From positions 1 through 14,880 of the forward strand of contig DAIUEV010000057.1 of NCBI GenBank assembly GCA_036844945.1: a DNA stretch of 14,880 bases. Direction: 5' to 3'. The position numbers and the translations under genes are program-made. Source of the stretch: Palsa-461 sp036844945 (lineage in GTDB: Bacteria > Actinomycetota > Acidimicrobiia > Acidimicrobiales > RAAP-2). Within the stretch, counting starts at the first letter, position 1. Each line of letters starts with the position of its first letter. Below the pieces are notes generated by a model. It was given only the letters and a program-made list of their open reading frames with translations. It did not search any database and had not been told where the DNA came from. Shown one piece after another: positions 1 through 6,718 of this stretch.

Positions 1-297
1 GTGTCGTGCCAGAACGAGCGGAGCCAGCACCAGAACAAGGCTCGGGCCATGCAGATCCTGGCGGCCAAGCTGGCCCAGCGCAGCCGCGAGGAGCGCCAGG
101 CCGAGATCGACCAGCTGAGCGGCGAGCGGAGTGACAACGCCTGGGGGAGCCAGATCCGCTCGTACACGCTCGCCCCCTTCCAGCTGGTGAAGGACGTCCG
201 CACCCGCGTCGAGACGGGCAACGTCGACGCGGTCCTCGACGGCGACATCGACCAGTTCATCGAGGCCGAGCTGCGCCGCCGCCGCGCCGGCGCCTGA
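1..297 (+). CDS. prfB: Peptide chain release factor 2, C-terminal end (partial)
   Basis: RF2 recognises UGA and UAA stop codons in the ribosomal A site and triggers release of the finished protein. Only the last 98 residues are in the window. The reading frame is open at base 1, so the GTG there is an internal valine codon and not a start. The visible part begins with CQNERSQHQNKARAM, the conserved stretch that follows the GGQ domain in class I release factors. It continues with WGSQIRSYTLAPFQLVKD and the VETGNVDAVLDGDIDQFI tail. The IRSY-x-PF-x-x-VKD wording separates RF2 from RF1, whose equivalent region reads differently. The GGQ loop, the stop-codon tripeptide and any programmed frameshift site lie outside the window. 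The gene precedes ftsE, a neighbourhood common in actinobacteria. Confidence 0.93.
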   Translation: MSCQNERSQHQNKARAMQILAAKLAQRSREERQAEIDQLSGERSDNAWGSQIRSYTLAPFQLVKDVRTRVETGNVDAVLDGDIDQFIEAELRRRRAGA

Positions 298-598
298 TCC
301 TGTCGGTTCTGTCAAGTCGCCCGCCGATCGGCGACGCGTGACGGCCCCGGATGCTTCGGTTCCGTGACGGTTTCGAGCTGTGGGCCGGAGAAGCCCAGCG
401 TGCGACGTTGATCGACGGGCGCTACTCAGGTTGCCGCTTCGTCGGGAATGGGGCGTTCTCCCAGCTGAGCGCCCCGACCCCTCACAGCGGTGCCGATCCT
501 GGCTCGATAGTCTCTTTGGGTCCGATGCCCTTGTGCCTCACGCTCCGCACGCCGCCCCACGGCGGCCGACGCCGCGTGGTGAAGGCGACTCCGCCCGC
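298..598. other. Intergenic region between prfB and ftsE
   Basis: About 300 bases with no convincing gene. Open frames here are short and lack a ribosome binding site. A hairpin (GTCGCC/GGCGAC) sits just after prfB at 316-335. A loose TAGTCT -10-like hexamer lies at 508-513, roughly 85 bases before ftsE, but without a recognisable -35. The ftsE promoter may lie here, but I cannot fix it. The length suggests ftsE is not tightly coupled to prfB. Confidence 0.5.
316..335 (+). terminator. Weak hairpin after prfB
   Basis: GTCGCC at 316-321 pairs with GGCGAC at 330-335 around an 8-base loop, 18 bases after the prfB stop. There is no T-tract after it, so an intrinsic terminator is only a possibility. 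Confidence 0.25.
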
Positions 599-1330
599 AT
601 GATCCGTTTCGACAACGTCACGAAGGTCTACAAGAACGGCACCGTCGCGGTGCGCAACGTGTCGCTCGACATCCAGAAGGGCGAATTCGTCTTCCTGGTC
701 GGCCCGTCGGGCTCGGGGAAGACCACCTGCATCCGCATGCTGTTGCGCGAGGAGCTGCCCGACCGGGGACGAATCTGGGTGGCCGGCCGCGAGATCATCC
801 ACATGCCGAAGTGGCGGGTTCCGTACCTGCGGCGCAACGTCGGGTGCGTGTTCCAGGACTACCGCCTCCTTCCCAACAAGACCGTGTTCCAGAACATCGC
901 CTTCGCGCTCGAGGTGATCGGGCGGCCGAAGAGCGTCGTCGAGACTCAGGTCCCACAGGTCCTCGAGCTGGTCGGCCTGGCCAACAAACGGGACAACCTG
1001 CCGAGCGAGCTCTCCGGTGGTGAGCAGCAGCGAGTGGCGGTCGCGCGCGCCTTCGTCAACCGCCCCCTCATCCTGCTCGCCGACGAGCCGACCGGGAACC
1101 TCGACCCGGGGACCAGCCAGGGGATCATGAAGCTCCTGGACCGGATCAACCGGACCGGAACGACCGTCGTCATCGCCACCCACGACGCCGCCCTCGTCGA
1201 CTGGATGCGTCGCCGGGTGGTCGAGCTCGACCAGGGCACCGTGGTGCGCGACCAGGCTCGCGGCGTCTACGGCATCGACGCCGCGACCGGGAGCGTCCCG
1301 CGGACCGAGGTCGGGGCCCGCCGGAACTAG
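599..1330 (+). CDS. ftsE: Cell division ATP-binding protein FtsE
   Basis: FtsE is the cytoplasmic ATPase of the FtsEX complex, an ABC-type machine that does not transport. It converts ATP hydrolysis into a conformational signal that activates peptidoglycan hydrolases at the division site. The 243-residue protein is full length for the family. It shows Walker A GPSGSGKT (35-42), Q-loop Gln86 in FQDYRLL, signature LSGGEQQR (138-145), Walker B LILLADE with catalytic Glu163, D-loop GNLD, and switch His195 in ATHD. The start at ATG 599 gives the usual MIRFDNVTKVY opening. In-frame sequence upstream has no better start and is not FtsE-like. No strong Shine-Dalgarno is visible; GAAGG at 581-585 is rather far away. 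ftsX follows after 2 bases, so the two genes are surely cotranscribed. Confidence 0.96.
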   Translation: MIRFDNVTKVYKNGTVAVRNVSLDIQKGEFVFLVGPSGSGKTTCIRMLLREELPDRGRIWVAGREIIHMPKWRVPYLRRNVGCVFQDYRLLPNKTVFQNIAFALEVIGRPKSVVETQVPQVLELVGLANKRDNLPSELSGGEQQRVAVARAFVNRPLILLADEPTGNLDPGTSQGIMKLLDRINRTGTTVVIATHDAALVDWMRRRVVELDQGTVVRDQARGVYGIDAATGSVPRTEVGARRN

Positions 1331-1332
1331 CC

Positions 1333-2217
1333 GTGCCACTCTCCGCCGACTACATCGCCAGGGAGACGGCGACCAACCTCTGGCGCAACCGCCTGATGAC
1401 GATCGCCGCGGTGCTCACGGTGGCCGTGTCGCTGGCGCTCGTCGGAGCGGCCCTCCTGCTCAAACAGGGGGCGTCCAACGCCGAGATCCAGTGGCAGCGG
1501 GGGATCCAGGTGACCGTGTGGATGAACCCGGGCGCCAGCACCTCGGAGATCCAGGCGGTCAAGACCGAGCTCTTCGCCCTGCCCTATGTGAACAACTGCA
1601 GCTACTGGACCCAGGCCAGGGACTTCCACGAGGCGTCCAAGCTCCTGCCCCCCTCGGAGGTCTCGGCGCTCTCGGTGAGGACCACGCCGAGCTCGATCCG
1701 GTGCACCCCCAACCAGCCCCGGTACGCGCAGCTGGTGGTGAGCAAGTTCAAAGGACAGCCAGGGGTGTTCCAGGTGACCTCGCCGCAGCCTCAGATCCAC
1801 ACGATGGAGGAGACGATCACCGTCCTGCAGTGGGTGTTCATCTCGGTCGCCCTGGTCCTGCTGCTGTCGGCCGGCGTGCTGATCCTGAACACGATCCGGA
1901 TGGCGATCTTCGCCAGGCGCCGCGAGGTCTCGGTCATGAAGCTGGTCGGGGCCACCAACTGGTTCATCCGGCTCCCGTTCATGTCCGAGGGCCTCATCCA
2001 GGGCCTCGTCGGTTCCGGCGTGGCCGCTTCGGTCGTCTTCGGTCTGCACGAGCTGCTCGACCACCTCGCCAATCCCAACCAGCCCAACTCGGTCCTGTCC
2101 CAGATGCGGCTGACGGGCTGGCAGATGTTCGGGACCGACGCGATCGTGGTCGTGATCGGCGTGCTCATCGGCTCGGTCGGCTCGGCCATCGCCATCCGCC
2201 GTTTCCTCGACGTCTGA
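1333..2217 (+). CDS. ftsX: Cell division protein FtsX
   Basis: FtsX is the membrane half of FtsEX. Its extracytoplasmic domain recruits and activates cell-wall hydrolases when FtsE binds ATP (for example RipC in mycobacteria). The protein has 294 residues and starts at GTG, two bases after the ftsE stop, implying translational coupling. It has the four-helix FtsX plan: TM1 about 21-44, a large outer domain about 45-165, TM2 about 166-188, TM3 about 218-240 and TM4 about 268-289. The cytoplasmic stretch FARRREVSVMKLVGATNWFIR between TM2 and TM3 is the FtsX/MacB-family signature. The outer domain holds the protein's only two cysteines, Cys89 and Cys124, which could form a disulfide (inference). 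No peptidoglycan hydrolase gene follows; a CWB2 surface protein does. Confidence 0.95.
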   Translation: MPLSADYIARETATNLWRNRLMTIAAVLTVAVSLALVGAALLLKQGASNAEIQWQRGIQVTVWMNPGASTSEIQAVKTELFALPYVNNCSYWTQARDFHEASKLLPPSEVSALSVRTTPSSIRCTPNQPRYAQLVVSKFKGQPGVFQVTSPQPQIHTMEETITVLQWVFISVALVLLLSAGVLILNTIRMAIFARRREVSVMKLVGATNWFIRLPFMSEGLIQGLVGSGVAASVVFGLHELLDHLANPNQPNSVLSQMRLTGWQMFGTDAIVVVIGVLIGSVGSAIAIRRFLDV

Positions 2218-2223
2218 GCGCCA

Positions 2224-2254
2224 GGCGCCCGTCGCGCCAGGCCAGAGCGTCTTT
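2224..2254 (+). terminator. Possible terminator after ftsX
   Basis: GGCGC (2224-2228) pairs with GCGCC (2234-2238) around a 5-base loop just after the ftsX stop, and a TCTTTT tract follows at 2250-2255. The gap between stem and T-tract is about 12 bases, so it is a weak candidate. The 8-mer GCGCCAGG is directly repeated at 2218 and 2234. Confidence 0.3.
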
Positions 2255-2372
2255 TCCGCCACCATCCCCGAACCGAACTCGCCCAGGTCCTAGCGTTTTC
2301 AGCGGGACGAACCGGGGTAGGGACCTCCTTGCTCCCATTGCCGAATGTCTCGTTGCCCGTCAACTTGACCGT

Positions 2373-2388
2373 AGGGGGCCCCTTTTTT
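2373..2388 (+). promoter_or_regulatory. Small hairpin plus T6 in the leader of the CWB2 gene
   Basis: AGGG-GGC-CCCT followed immediately by six T resembles a tiny intrinsic terminator (4-bp stem, 3-base loop). It ends 22 bases before the chosen GTG start. Just before it, GTCAA-C-TTGAC (2359-2369) is a perfect short palindrome. Either could modulate expression of the surface protein; neither is strong alone. Confidence 0.25.
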
Positions 2389-2395
2389 GCTCAGG

Positions 2396-2405
2396 AAAGA
2401 GAGGG
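2396..2405 (+). promoter_or_regulatory. Ribosome binding site for the CWB2 protein
   Basis: AAAGAGAGGG lies 5 bases before GTG 2411. It decides this start over the in-frame TTG at 2387, which is preceded by a T-tract and has no Shine-Dalgarno. Confidence 0.6.
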
Positions 2406-2410
2406 AAATT

Positions 2411-4636
2411 GTGAGAACGAGGTTCTTCCGGATGCGCAACGTCCTGGTTGGGGGGGTGACCGGGCTCCTGGCCGTGAGCCTTGCCGTGATCGGTTTGTCG
2501 TCGGCCTCGGCGAACTCCTCGGCCGGATTGAACACCTTTGCGATCTCACCCTCACCCGCGCCGACGATCTTCACCGGGCTGACCAGCCAGGCCGCGTCGA
2601 GCGAGACCTTCAAGATCACGAACGCGTGGACAGCGGGCGACACCATCGTGTTCGACGTCACCCCCCACGACAGCACCACCCAGAACTGCACGAGCAACAA
2701 CCCCAACGACTACGTGGTGTTCTCGGCCACGCCCCAGGTCACCGCGGTTGCATCCATGGGGAACAACGTGAGTGACGTCGCCCCGGTGATCACCCCGACG
2801 CTCGCTGCCATCCCCGCCGACCCCAGCGGGGTGAATTGCGTCGCCAGCCCGCACGACCAGCTGACCCTGACGGTGTCCAACACTCCCCAGAACGGCGGGA
2901 ACGGCGACACCTTCCTAGTCACGGTCTCGAACATCGCCTACTCCGTTGGGTCGGCCACTCCTAACGGAGCCGTCAATCTGACGCTGACCTCGACACCGGC
3001 GGCAACACCGGTCTCCAATGCCACGGTGCAGAACCACGTCAGCGCCGGGGCGACCGCCAACAACCCGGTGACCGTCGTCCCGGTCAGCACGAACAGCGCG
3101 ATCAGCAACATCGTGGTGACCGAAACCGCGGTCGGAGCCGTGTCGGGTTCGATCTGCGTCAAGCCGACCAACAGCGGGGAGACCAACTTCAGTTTCATCA
3201 CTCCCGCGCCCACCGTGACGGCCTCAGCAGGGAGCGGCGCGGTGGTCGGTGCCGTCACCATCGTTGCTGGCCAAATCCAGGCGGTGATCACCACACCGTC
3301 GACCAGCGCGGCGACCTACACCATCAGCGGGGTGAACGTCGGCGACGGTCCGACTTCAGGACCCGCAAACGCGACGGTGATCACGGGCGCGGCAACCTGC
3401 GGAGGCGACACGAGTGCGGTGACGACCGCCCAGTTGAACGTCTTCAACTCGGCGCCGACCATCAACCCGTCGATCTCCGGGGCTGACGCTGACGCGACGG
3501 CGATCGTCGAGATGGCGACCGCCTTCCCGACCCATGGGTGCCCAAACAACATCACGGGCAACATGGGTTCGGTGATCCTGGCCACCGATCAGGGGTTCGC
3601 CGACGCGCTGTCGGCCAGCTACCTGGCCGGCTTCCTTGGAAGCGGCATCCTCCTCACGCCGACGGCGAGTCTCTCTTCGGAGACCCAGCAGGCCCTCCAG
3701 ACTGAGGGGATCACCAACGTGTATGTGGTTGGTGGCACCTTCGCCGTGAGCCAGAACACCATCAACCAGGTGGCCGCGACCCCCGCCTACACCTGTGGCG
3801 GGCCCAGCGGCGGGGGAGCACTGACCGGTTCCAACATCACTGTGCACCCGGCGATTGCCGGGGCGACGGAGTACGACACCTCCCAGCTCATCGCGACGAC
3901 CCCACCGCCTTCGTTCGTAAGGGCCATCAACCTGTCCGGTGCCTACAACGGCGCCTACAACAACAGCCCGGGTACTGAGTCCGCCACCCCGGTGGCAAGC
4001 GGGGCCTTGAAGACAGCCATCGTGGCCAACGGTGCGACCTTCCAGGACGCCTCCGCTGCCAGCGTCATGGCCTACGACGAACACTTCCCGCTGGTCCTGA
4101 CCGACCCGAGCGCCCTGTCCTCGCAGGCCTCCAACGCCTTGACCTCGCTCGGCGTCCAGCAGGCGATCGTGCTGGGCGGGTCCCTGGCGGTCTCCGCCGC
4201 CGACGTCACCTCCATCCAGGCCCTCGGGATCTCGGTGATCCGCATCGCCGGACAGGACGGGACCGACACCGCTCAAGAACTCGCTTCGTTCGAGCTCAAC
4301 CAGTCGGGGACCTTCGTCGGACTCGGGTGGGGGGCGGACGGCGTGTGGAACAACACGATTCTCGTCTCACGAGGTGACGGGTTCACCGATGCCTTGGCCG
4401 GGAGCGTGCTGGCCCACATCCGCCCGGAGCCGCTGCTCTCCACGGAGGACGAGCAAACGATCGGGACCTTCCTGGCCGGCTTCCTCGCAAACGGCGGGAG
4501 CCCGACCGGCATCGACAACCTCAACAGCGTCGGCGGGTACAGCGGCAACATCGAGGCGATCCAGCCATTGGGCGGCGTCCTTGCCCTGACCGTCCCGACA
4601 TTGCAGGCGATTGCCGCAGACGTGGCTGCTGGGTAA
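2411..4636 (+). CDS. Secreted cell-surface protein with CWB2 repeats
   Basis: This is a 741-residue exported protein likely held on the cell wall. A signal peptide spans residues 1-34: basic VRTRFFRMR, a hydrophobic core about 11-30, and an ASA cleavage motif before Asn35. Residues 35-355 form a Thr/Ser/Val/Ala-rich, probably beta-strand region that I do not recognise. From about 357 to the C-terminus come three diverged cell-wall-binding type 2 (CWB2, Pfam 04122-like) repeats. They start near 357 (ADADATAIV), 480 (AGATEYDTSQ) and 611 (RIAGQDGTDTAQELA), and carry phrases such as GFADALSASYLAG, VYVVGG, AIVLGGSLAVS and GDGFTDALAGS. In clostridia such repeats anchor S-layer proteins to secondary wall polymers. 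There are six cysteines, all outside the cell. No LPXTG motif or C-terminal membrane helix is present. Position after ftsEX suggests a wall-related role, but function is unknown. Confidence 0.85.
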   Translation: MRTRFFRMRNVLVGGVTGLLAVSLAVIGLSSASANSSAGLNTFAISPSPAPTIFTGLTSQAASSETFKITNAWTAGDTIVFDVTPHDSTTQNCTSNNPNDYVVFSATPQVTAVASMGNNVSDVAPVITPTLAAIPADPSGVNCVASPHDQLTLTVSNTPQNGGNGDTFLVTVSNIAYSVGSATPNGAVNLTLTSTPAATPVSNATVQNHVSAGATANNPVTVVPVSTNSAISNIVVTETAVGAVSGSICVKPTNSGETNFSFITPAPTVTASAGSGAVVGAVTIVAGQIQAVITTPSTSAATYTISGVNVGDGPTSGPANATVITGAATCGGDTSAVTTAQLNVFNSAPTINPSISGADADATAIVEMATAFPTHGCPNNITGNMGSVILATDQGFADALSASYLAGFLGSGILLTPTASLSSETQQALQTEGITNVYVVGGTFAVSQNTINQVAATPAYTCGGPSGGGALTGSNITVHPAIAGATEYDTSQLIATTPPPSFVRAINLSGAYNGAYNNSPGTESATPVASGALKTAIVANGATFQDASAASVMAYDEHFPLVLTDPSALSSQASNALTSLGVQQAIVLGGSLAVSAADVTSIQALGISVIRIAGQDGTDTAQELASFELNQSGTFVGLGWGADGVWNNTILVSRGDGFTDALAGSVLAHIRPEPLLSTEDEQTIGTFLAGFLANGGSPTGIDNLNSVGGYSGNIEAIQPLGGVLALTVPTLQAIAADVAAG

Positions 4637-4670
4637 CTCCGGGCTCCGAGCGGAGCAACGACAGATGTGA

Positions 4671-4704
4671 CAAGGATGGGAGGCCTCCGGGCCTCCCATC
4701 CTTG
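4671..4704 (+). terminator. Strong hairpin closing the ftsEX-CWB2 block
   Basis: CAAGGATGGGAGGCC (4671-4685) pairs perfectly with its complement at 4690-4704 across a TCCG tetraloop. It lies 34 bases after the CWB2 stop, and a smaller GCTCC/GGAGC hairpin at 4643-4656 precedes it. No T-run follows, as is common for GC-rich actinobacterial terminators. It also shows that an open frame starting at 4702 cannot be the natural start of the next gene. Confidence 0.8.
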
Positions 4705-4775
4705 CGCCAGCCGATCGGTCGCCGGCAACCTGATCCCACCGGTCCCGCGTGGGGCGCCGTCGACCAGTTGGCCCA

Positions 4776-4807
4776 CTGTCAGGCTCAACCGTTTCGCGTT
4801 ACCCTTC
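4776..4807 (+). promoter_or_regulatory. Candidate promoter for the dienelactone-hydrolase gene
   Basis: CTGTCA (4776-4781, four of six matches to TTGACA) and TACCCT (4800-4805, fits TANNNT) are 18 bases apart. They lie between the upstream terminator and the gene. Transcription would begin near 4812. The 13-mer CGCGTTACCCTTC (4795-4807) containing the -10 recurs upstream of the VOC gene. Confidence 0.4.
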
Positions 4808-4830
4808 GCCCTTTGACGAACCAGGGGGTT

Positions 4831-5583
4831 GTGCCCACCGTGATCGAAACCCGCGACATCACCACCGACGAAGGGCAGCTGGGCATCGTCGTGTCCCACC
4901 CCGACGGCGACGGACCGTTCCCGGTCGTCCTGTTCTTCCACCACGGCCCCGGTCTCGACGAGGGGTCCAAGGAGGCGATCCAGAGGATCAGCGCGGCCGG
5001 CTACTACGTGCTCTCCCCGGACCGCTACCACCGCCACGGCCGGTTCATCGTCATGGACATGCGCAAGATGATGGCCGAGGACGCCGACCCGGCCGAGCGG
5101 ACGCGGTTCATGGAGATCTTCGGTGGAACGACCGACGACCACGTCGAGCGGGACGTCCAGTCGGTCCTCGAGTACCTGAAGAGCGACCCGGCGGCCCGGC
5201 CCGCCCCGATGGGCGCGATCGGCTACTGCATCGGCGCCCGCTCCGTGTTGCGGACGCTCCAGCACCATCCCGACGTGTTCAAGGTCGGGGTCCTGCTGCA
5301 CCCGTCGTTCTGTGCCACCGACGACGACGATTCGCCGCACCTCGTGGTCGACGGGTTCGACGGCTACATCTACGTGGGCATCGGCGCCGAGGACCAGATG
5401 CAGTCGGCGGCGATGCACAAGCCGCTCATCGACGCGGTGAACGGGATGGGGGACCGGGGGAAGGCCGAGGTCCACGAGGGGGCCAACCACGGGTTCGCGG
5501 TGCCGGGTGGTGCCTACCACGACGCGGCGGCCGACCGCTCCTACGCCGAGGCGCTCAGCATGTTCGAGAAGGGCCTGGCCTGA
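4831..5583 (+). CDS. Dienelactone hydrolase family protein
   Basis: This is an alpha/beta-hydrolase of the dienelactone hydrolase (carboxymethylenebutenolidase-like) family, probably cytoplasmic, hydrolysing an ester or lactone of unknown identity. With the GTG 4831 start it has 250 residues, normal for the family. The expected Cys-Asp-His triad is visible: nucleophile Cys133 in GYCIGAR, Asp188 in IGAEDQM, and His220 in ANHGFAV. The early strand and oxyanion region read PVVLFFHHGPGLDEG. AGGGGG just before 4831 is a plausible ribosome site. GTG 4840 is an alternative start three codons on. Sequence further upstream in the same frame crosses the terminator and a presumed promoter, so it is not coding. 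The neighbours give no pathway, so dienelactone itself need not be the substrate. Confidence 0.88.
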   Translation: MPTVIETRDITTDEGQLGIVVSHPDGDGPFPVVLFFHHGPGLDEGSKEAIQRISAAGYYVLSPDRYHRHGRFIVMDMRKMMAEDADPAERTRFMEIFGGTTDDHVERDVQSVLEYLKSDPAARPAPMGAIGYCIGARSVLRTLQHHPDVFKVGVLLHPSFCATDDDDSPHLVVDGFDGYIYVGIGAEDQMQSAAMHKPLIDAVNGMGDRGKAEVHEGANHGFAVPGGAYHDAAADRSYAEALSMFEKGLA

Positions 5584-5684
5584 TCGACGCGTGAGGGCCC
5601 GCCGTGCCAGGTTGCCGGCCAGGTCTCCGTCGAGGTACCCCGGGCATGCTCGCCGCCGTCCCGGACGACCGGACGGAGGAGCGC

Positions 5685-6143
5685 ATGACCACGACGATCA
5701 CCCTGATCGGGAACCTGACCCGGGAGCCCGAGATCCGCTACACCCGCGACGGTCAGGCCACCACGACCCTCGGGATCGCGGTGAACCGGCGCTGGCAGGA
5801 CCGCCAGAGCAAGGAGTGGGAGGAGTCCACGTCGTTCTTCGACGTGGTGTGCTGGCGCGACCTGGCCGAGAACGCCGCGCTGAGCCTCGTCAAGGGGACG
5901 AGGGTCGTGGTGACCGGGCGCCTCGAACACCGCACCTGGGACACCGAGGAGGGCGAGCACCGCTCGAAGGTCGAGGTGGTGGCCGATGATCTCGGGCCCA
6001 GCCTGCGGTTCGCGACCGCGGAGGTGCAGCGCACCTCCCGGCGCGACGTTGCCGAGGCGGCGACCACCCCGTCGGAGGAGGCAGCCGATGGCGATGCCGA
6101 GGAGCAGCCGCCGATCGCGTCGGTCCGCCGGATCAAGCGCTGA
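5685..6143 (+). CDS. ssb: Single-stranded DNA-binding protein (SSB), tailless type
   Basis: SSB coats single-stranded DNA during replication, repair and recombination. The 152-residue protein begins with the SSB OB-fold (about 1-112): ITLIGNLTREPEIRYT, then TTLGIAVNRRW, FFDVVCWRDLAENAALSLVKG and TRVVVTGRL. ATG 5685 is chosen because GGAGG (5675-5679) sits 5 bases upstream; longer in-frame starts have no such site. Residues 113-152 are acidic to mixed and end in VRRIKR. The acidic DDDIPF-like tip that recruits partner proteins in most housekeeping SSBs is absent. This may be a second, specialised SSB (compare SsbB-type proteins in other Gram-positives), with the main copy elsewhere; that is inference. 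It lies 101 bases after the hydrolase gene and may be read through from it. Confidence 0.92.
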   Translation: MTTTITLIGNLTREPEIRYTRDGQATTTLGIAVNRRWQDRQSKEWEESTSFFDVVCWRDLAENAALSLVKGTRVVVTGRLEHRTWDTEEGEHRSKVEVVADDLGPSLRFATAEVQRTSRRDVAEAATTPSEEAADGDAEEQPPIASVRRIKR

Positions 6144-6179
6144 CCGGCGACGCGCGCGAGGGCGTCCGAAGCCCGACTC

Positions 6180-6593
6180 CTAGCCGGCGCGCTCCTTGTC
6201 CTCGGGGGTGAAGTCGAGGGAGAGGGAGTTCACGCAGAACCGCTGGCCGGTCTCGGTCGGGCCATCGGGGAACACGTGGCCGAGATGCCCGCCACAGCGG
6301 GCGCAGACGATCTCGGTGCGCCGCATGCCAAGGGTGTCGTCGGAGTGCTCCTCGACCGTGCCGGCGGCCATCGCCCGGTCGAAGCTGGGCCATCCCGATC
6401 CGGACTCGAACTTGTGGTCGGTGGAGAACAGGGCGGCCCCGCAGCCGGCGCAGTGGAACACCCCGTCGGAGTCGACATGCAGGAGCTTGCCCGACCACGC
6501 CGGCTCGGTGGCGCTCTTGCGAAGCACCGCGAACTGGTCGGGGCTGAGCCGCTCCCGCCACTCCTCCTCGGTGAGCTGGACCTCTCGCGTCAT
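6180..6593 (-). CDS. msrB: Peptide-methionine (R)-S-oxide reductase MsrB
   Basis: MsrB reduces methionine-R-sulfoxide in oxidised proteins back to methionine, with electrons usually from thioredoxin. The 137-residue protein is complete. It has two zinc-binding CxxC pairs (Cys48/Cys51 in CAGC, Cys97/Cys100 in CARC), the substrate-site motif GSGWPSF (65-71), the HLGHVF motif (103-108), and catalytic Cys120 in RFCVNSLSLDF. The start is ATG at 6593, preceded on its own strand by GGAGGG at proper spacing. A longer in-frame extension is Arg-rich and lacks family similarity. The gene converges on ssb with only 36 bases between the stops and diverges from the nucleotidyltransferase gene. Confidence 0.95.
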   Translation of the reverse strand: MTREVQLTEEEWRERLSPDQFAVLRKSATEPAWSGKLLHVDSDGVFHCAGCGAALFSTDHKFESGSGWPSFDRAMAAGTVEEHSDDTLGMRRTEIVCARCGGHLGHVFPDGPTETGQRFCVNSLSLDFTPEDKERAG

Positions 6594-6701
6594 GTCGTCC
6601 CTCCTCGTGACCCTGCGACGGGAGCGGAGGCGGCTCCCGAACCGGACCCGCCGTATCACGGCCTCACCTTACGGGTCGCAACCTCCCGGTGGGCCCGTCA
6701 G

Positions 6702-6718
6702 TAGGGTGGTCGGCCGTG
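6702..6718 (+). promoter_or_regulatory. Candidate -10 box close to the nucleotidyltransferase start
   Basis: TAGGGT (6702-6707) fits TANNNT and lies 8 bases before GTG 6716. That would give a leaderless or nearly leaderless mRNA. However, the same AGGGTGG stretch could instead serve as a poor Shine-Dalgarno. Confidence 0.3.

Noticed and set aside
1327..2265. Long minus-strand open frame opposite ftsX
   Set aside because: Shadow of ftsX caused by high GC; charged, repetitive composition and no domain.
3356..4276. Minus-strand open frame opposite the CWB2 gene
   Set aside because: Arg/Gly/Val-rich shadow without ribosome site or motif; the plus-strand frame has a signal peptide and CWB2 repeats.
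4702..4830. Extended N-terminus for the dienelactone-hydrolase protein
   Set aside because: It would start inside the 15-bp terminator and run through a presumed promoter; the encoded residues are not family-like.
6149..6166. GACGC/GCGTC hairpin between ssb and msrB as a terminator
   Set aside because: Only 5 bp with no T-tract, and expected by chance in such GC-rich sequence.
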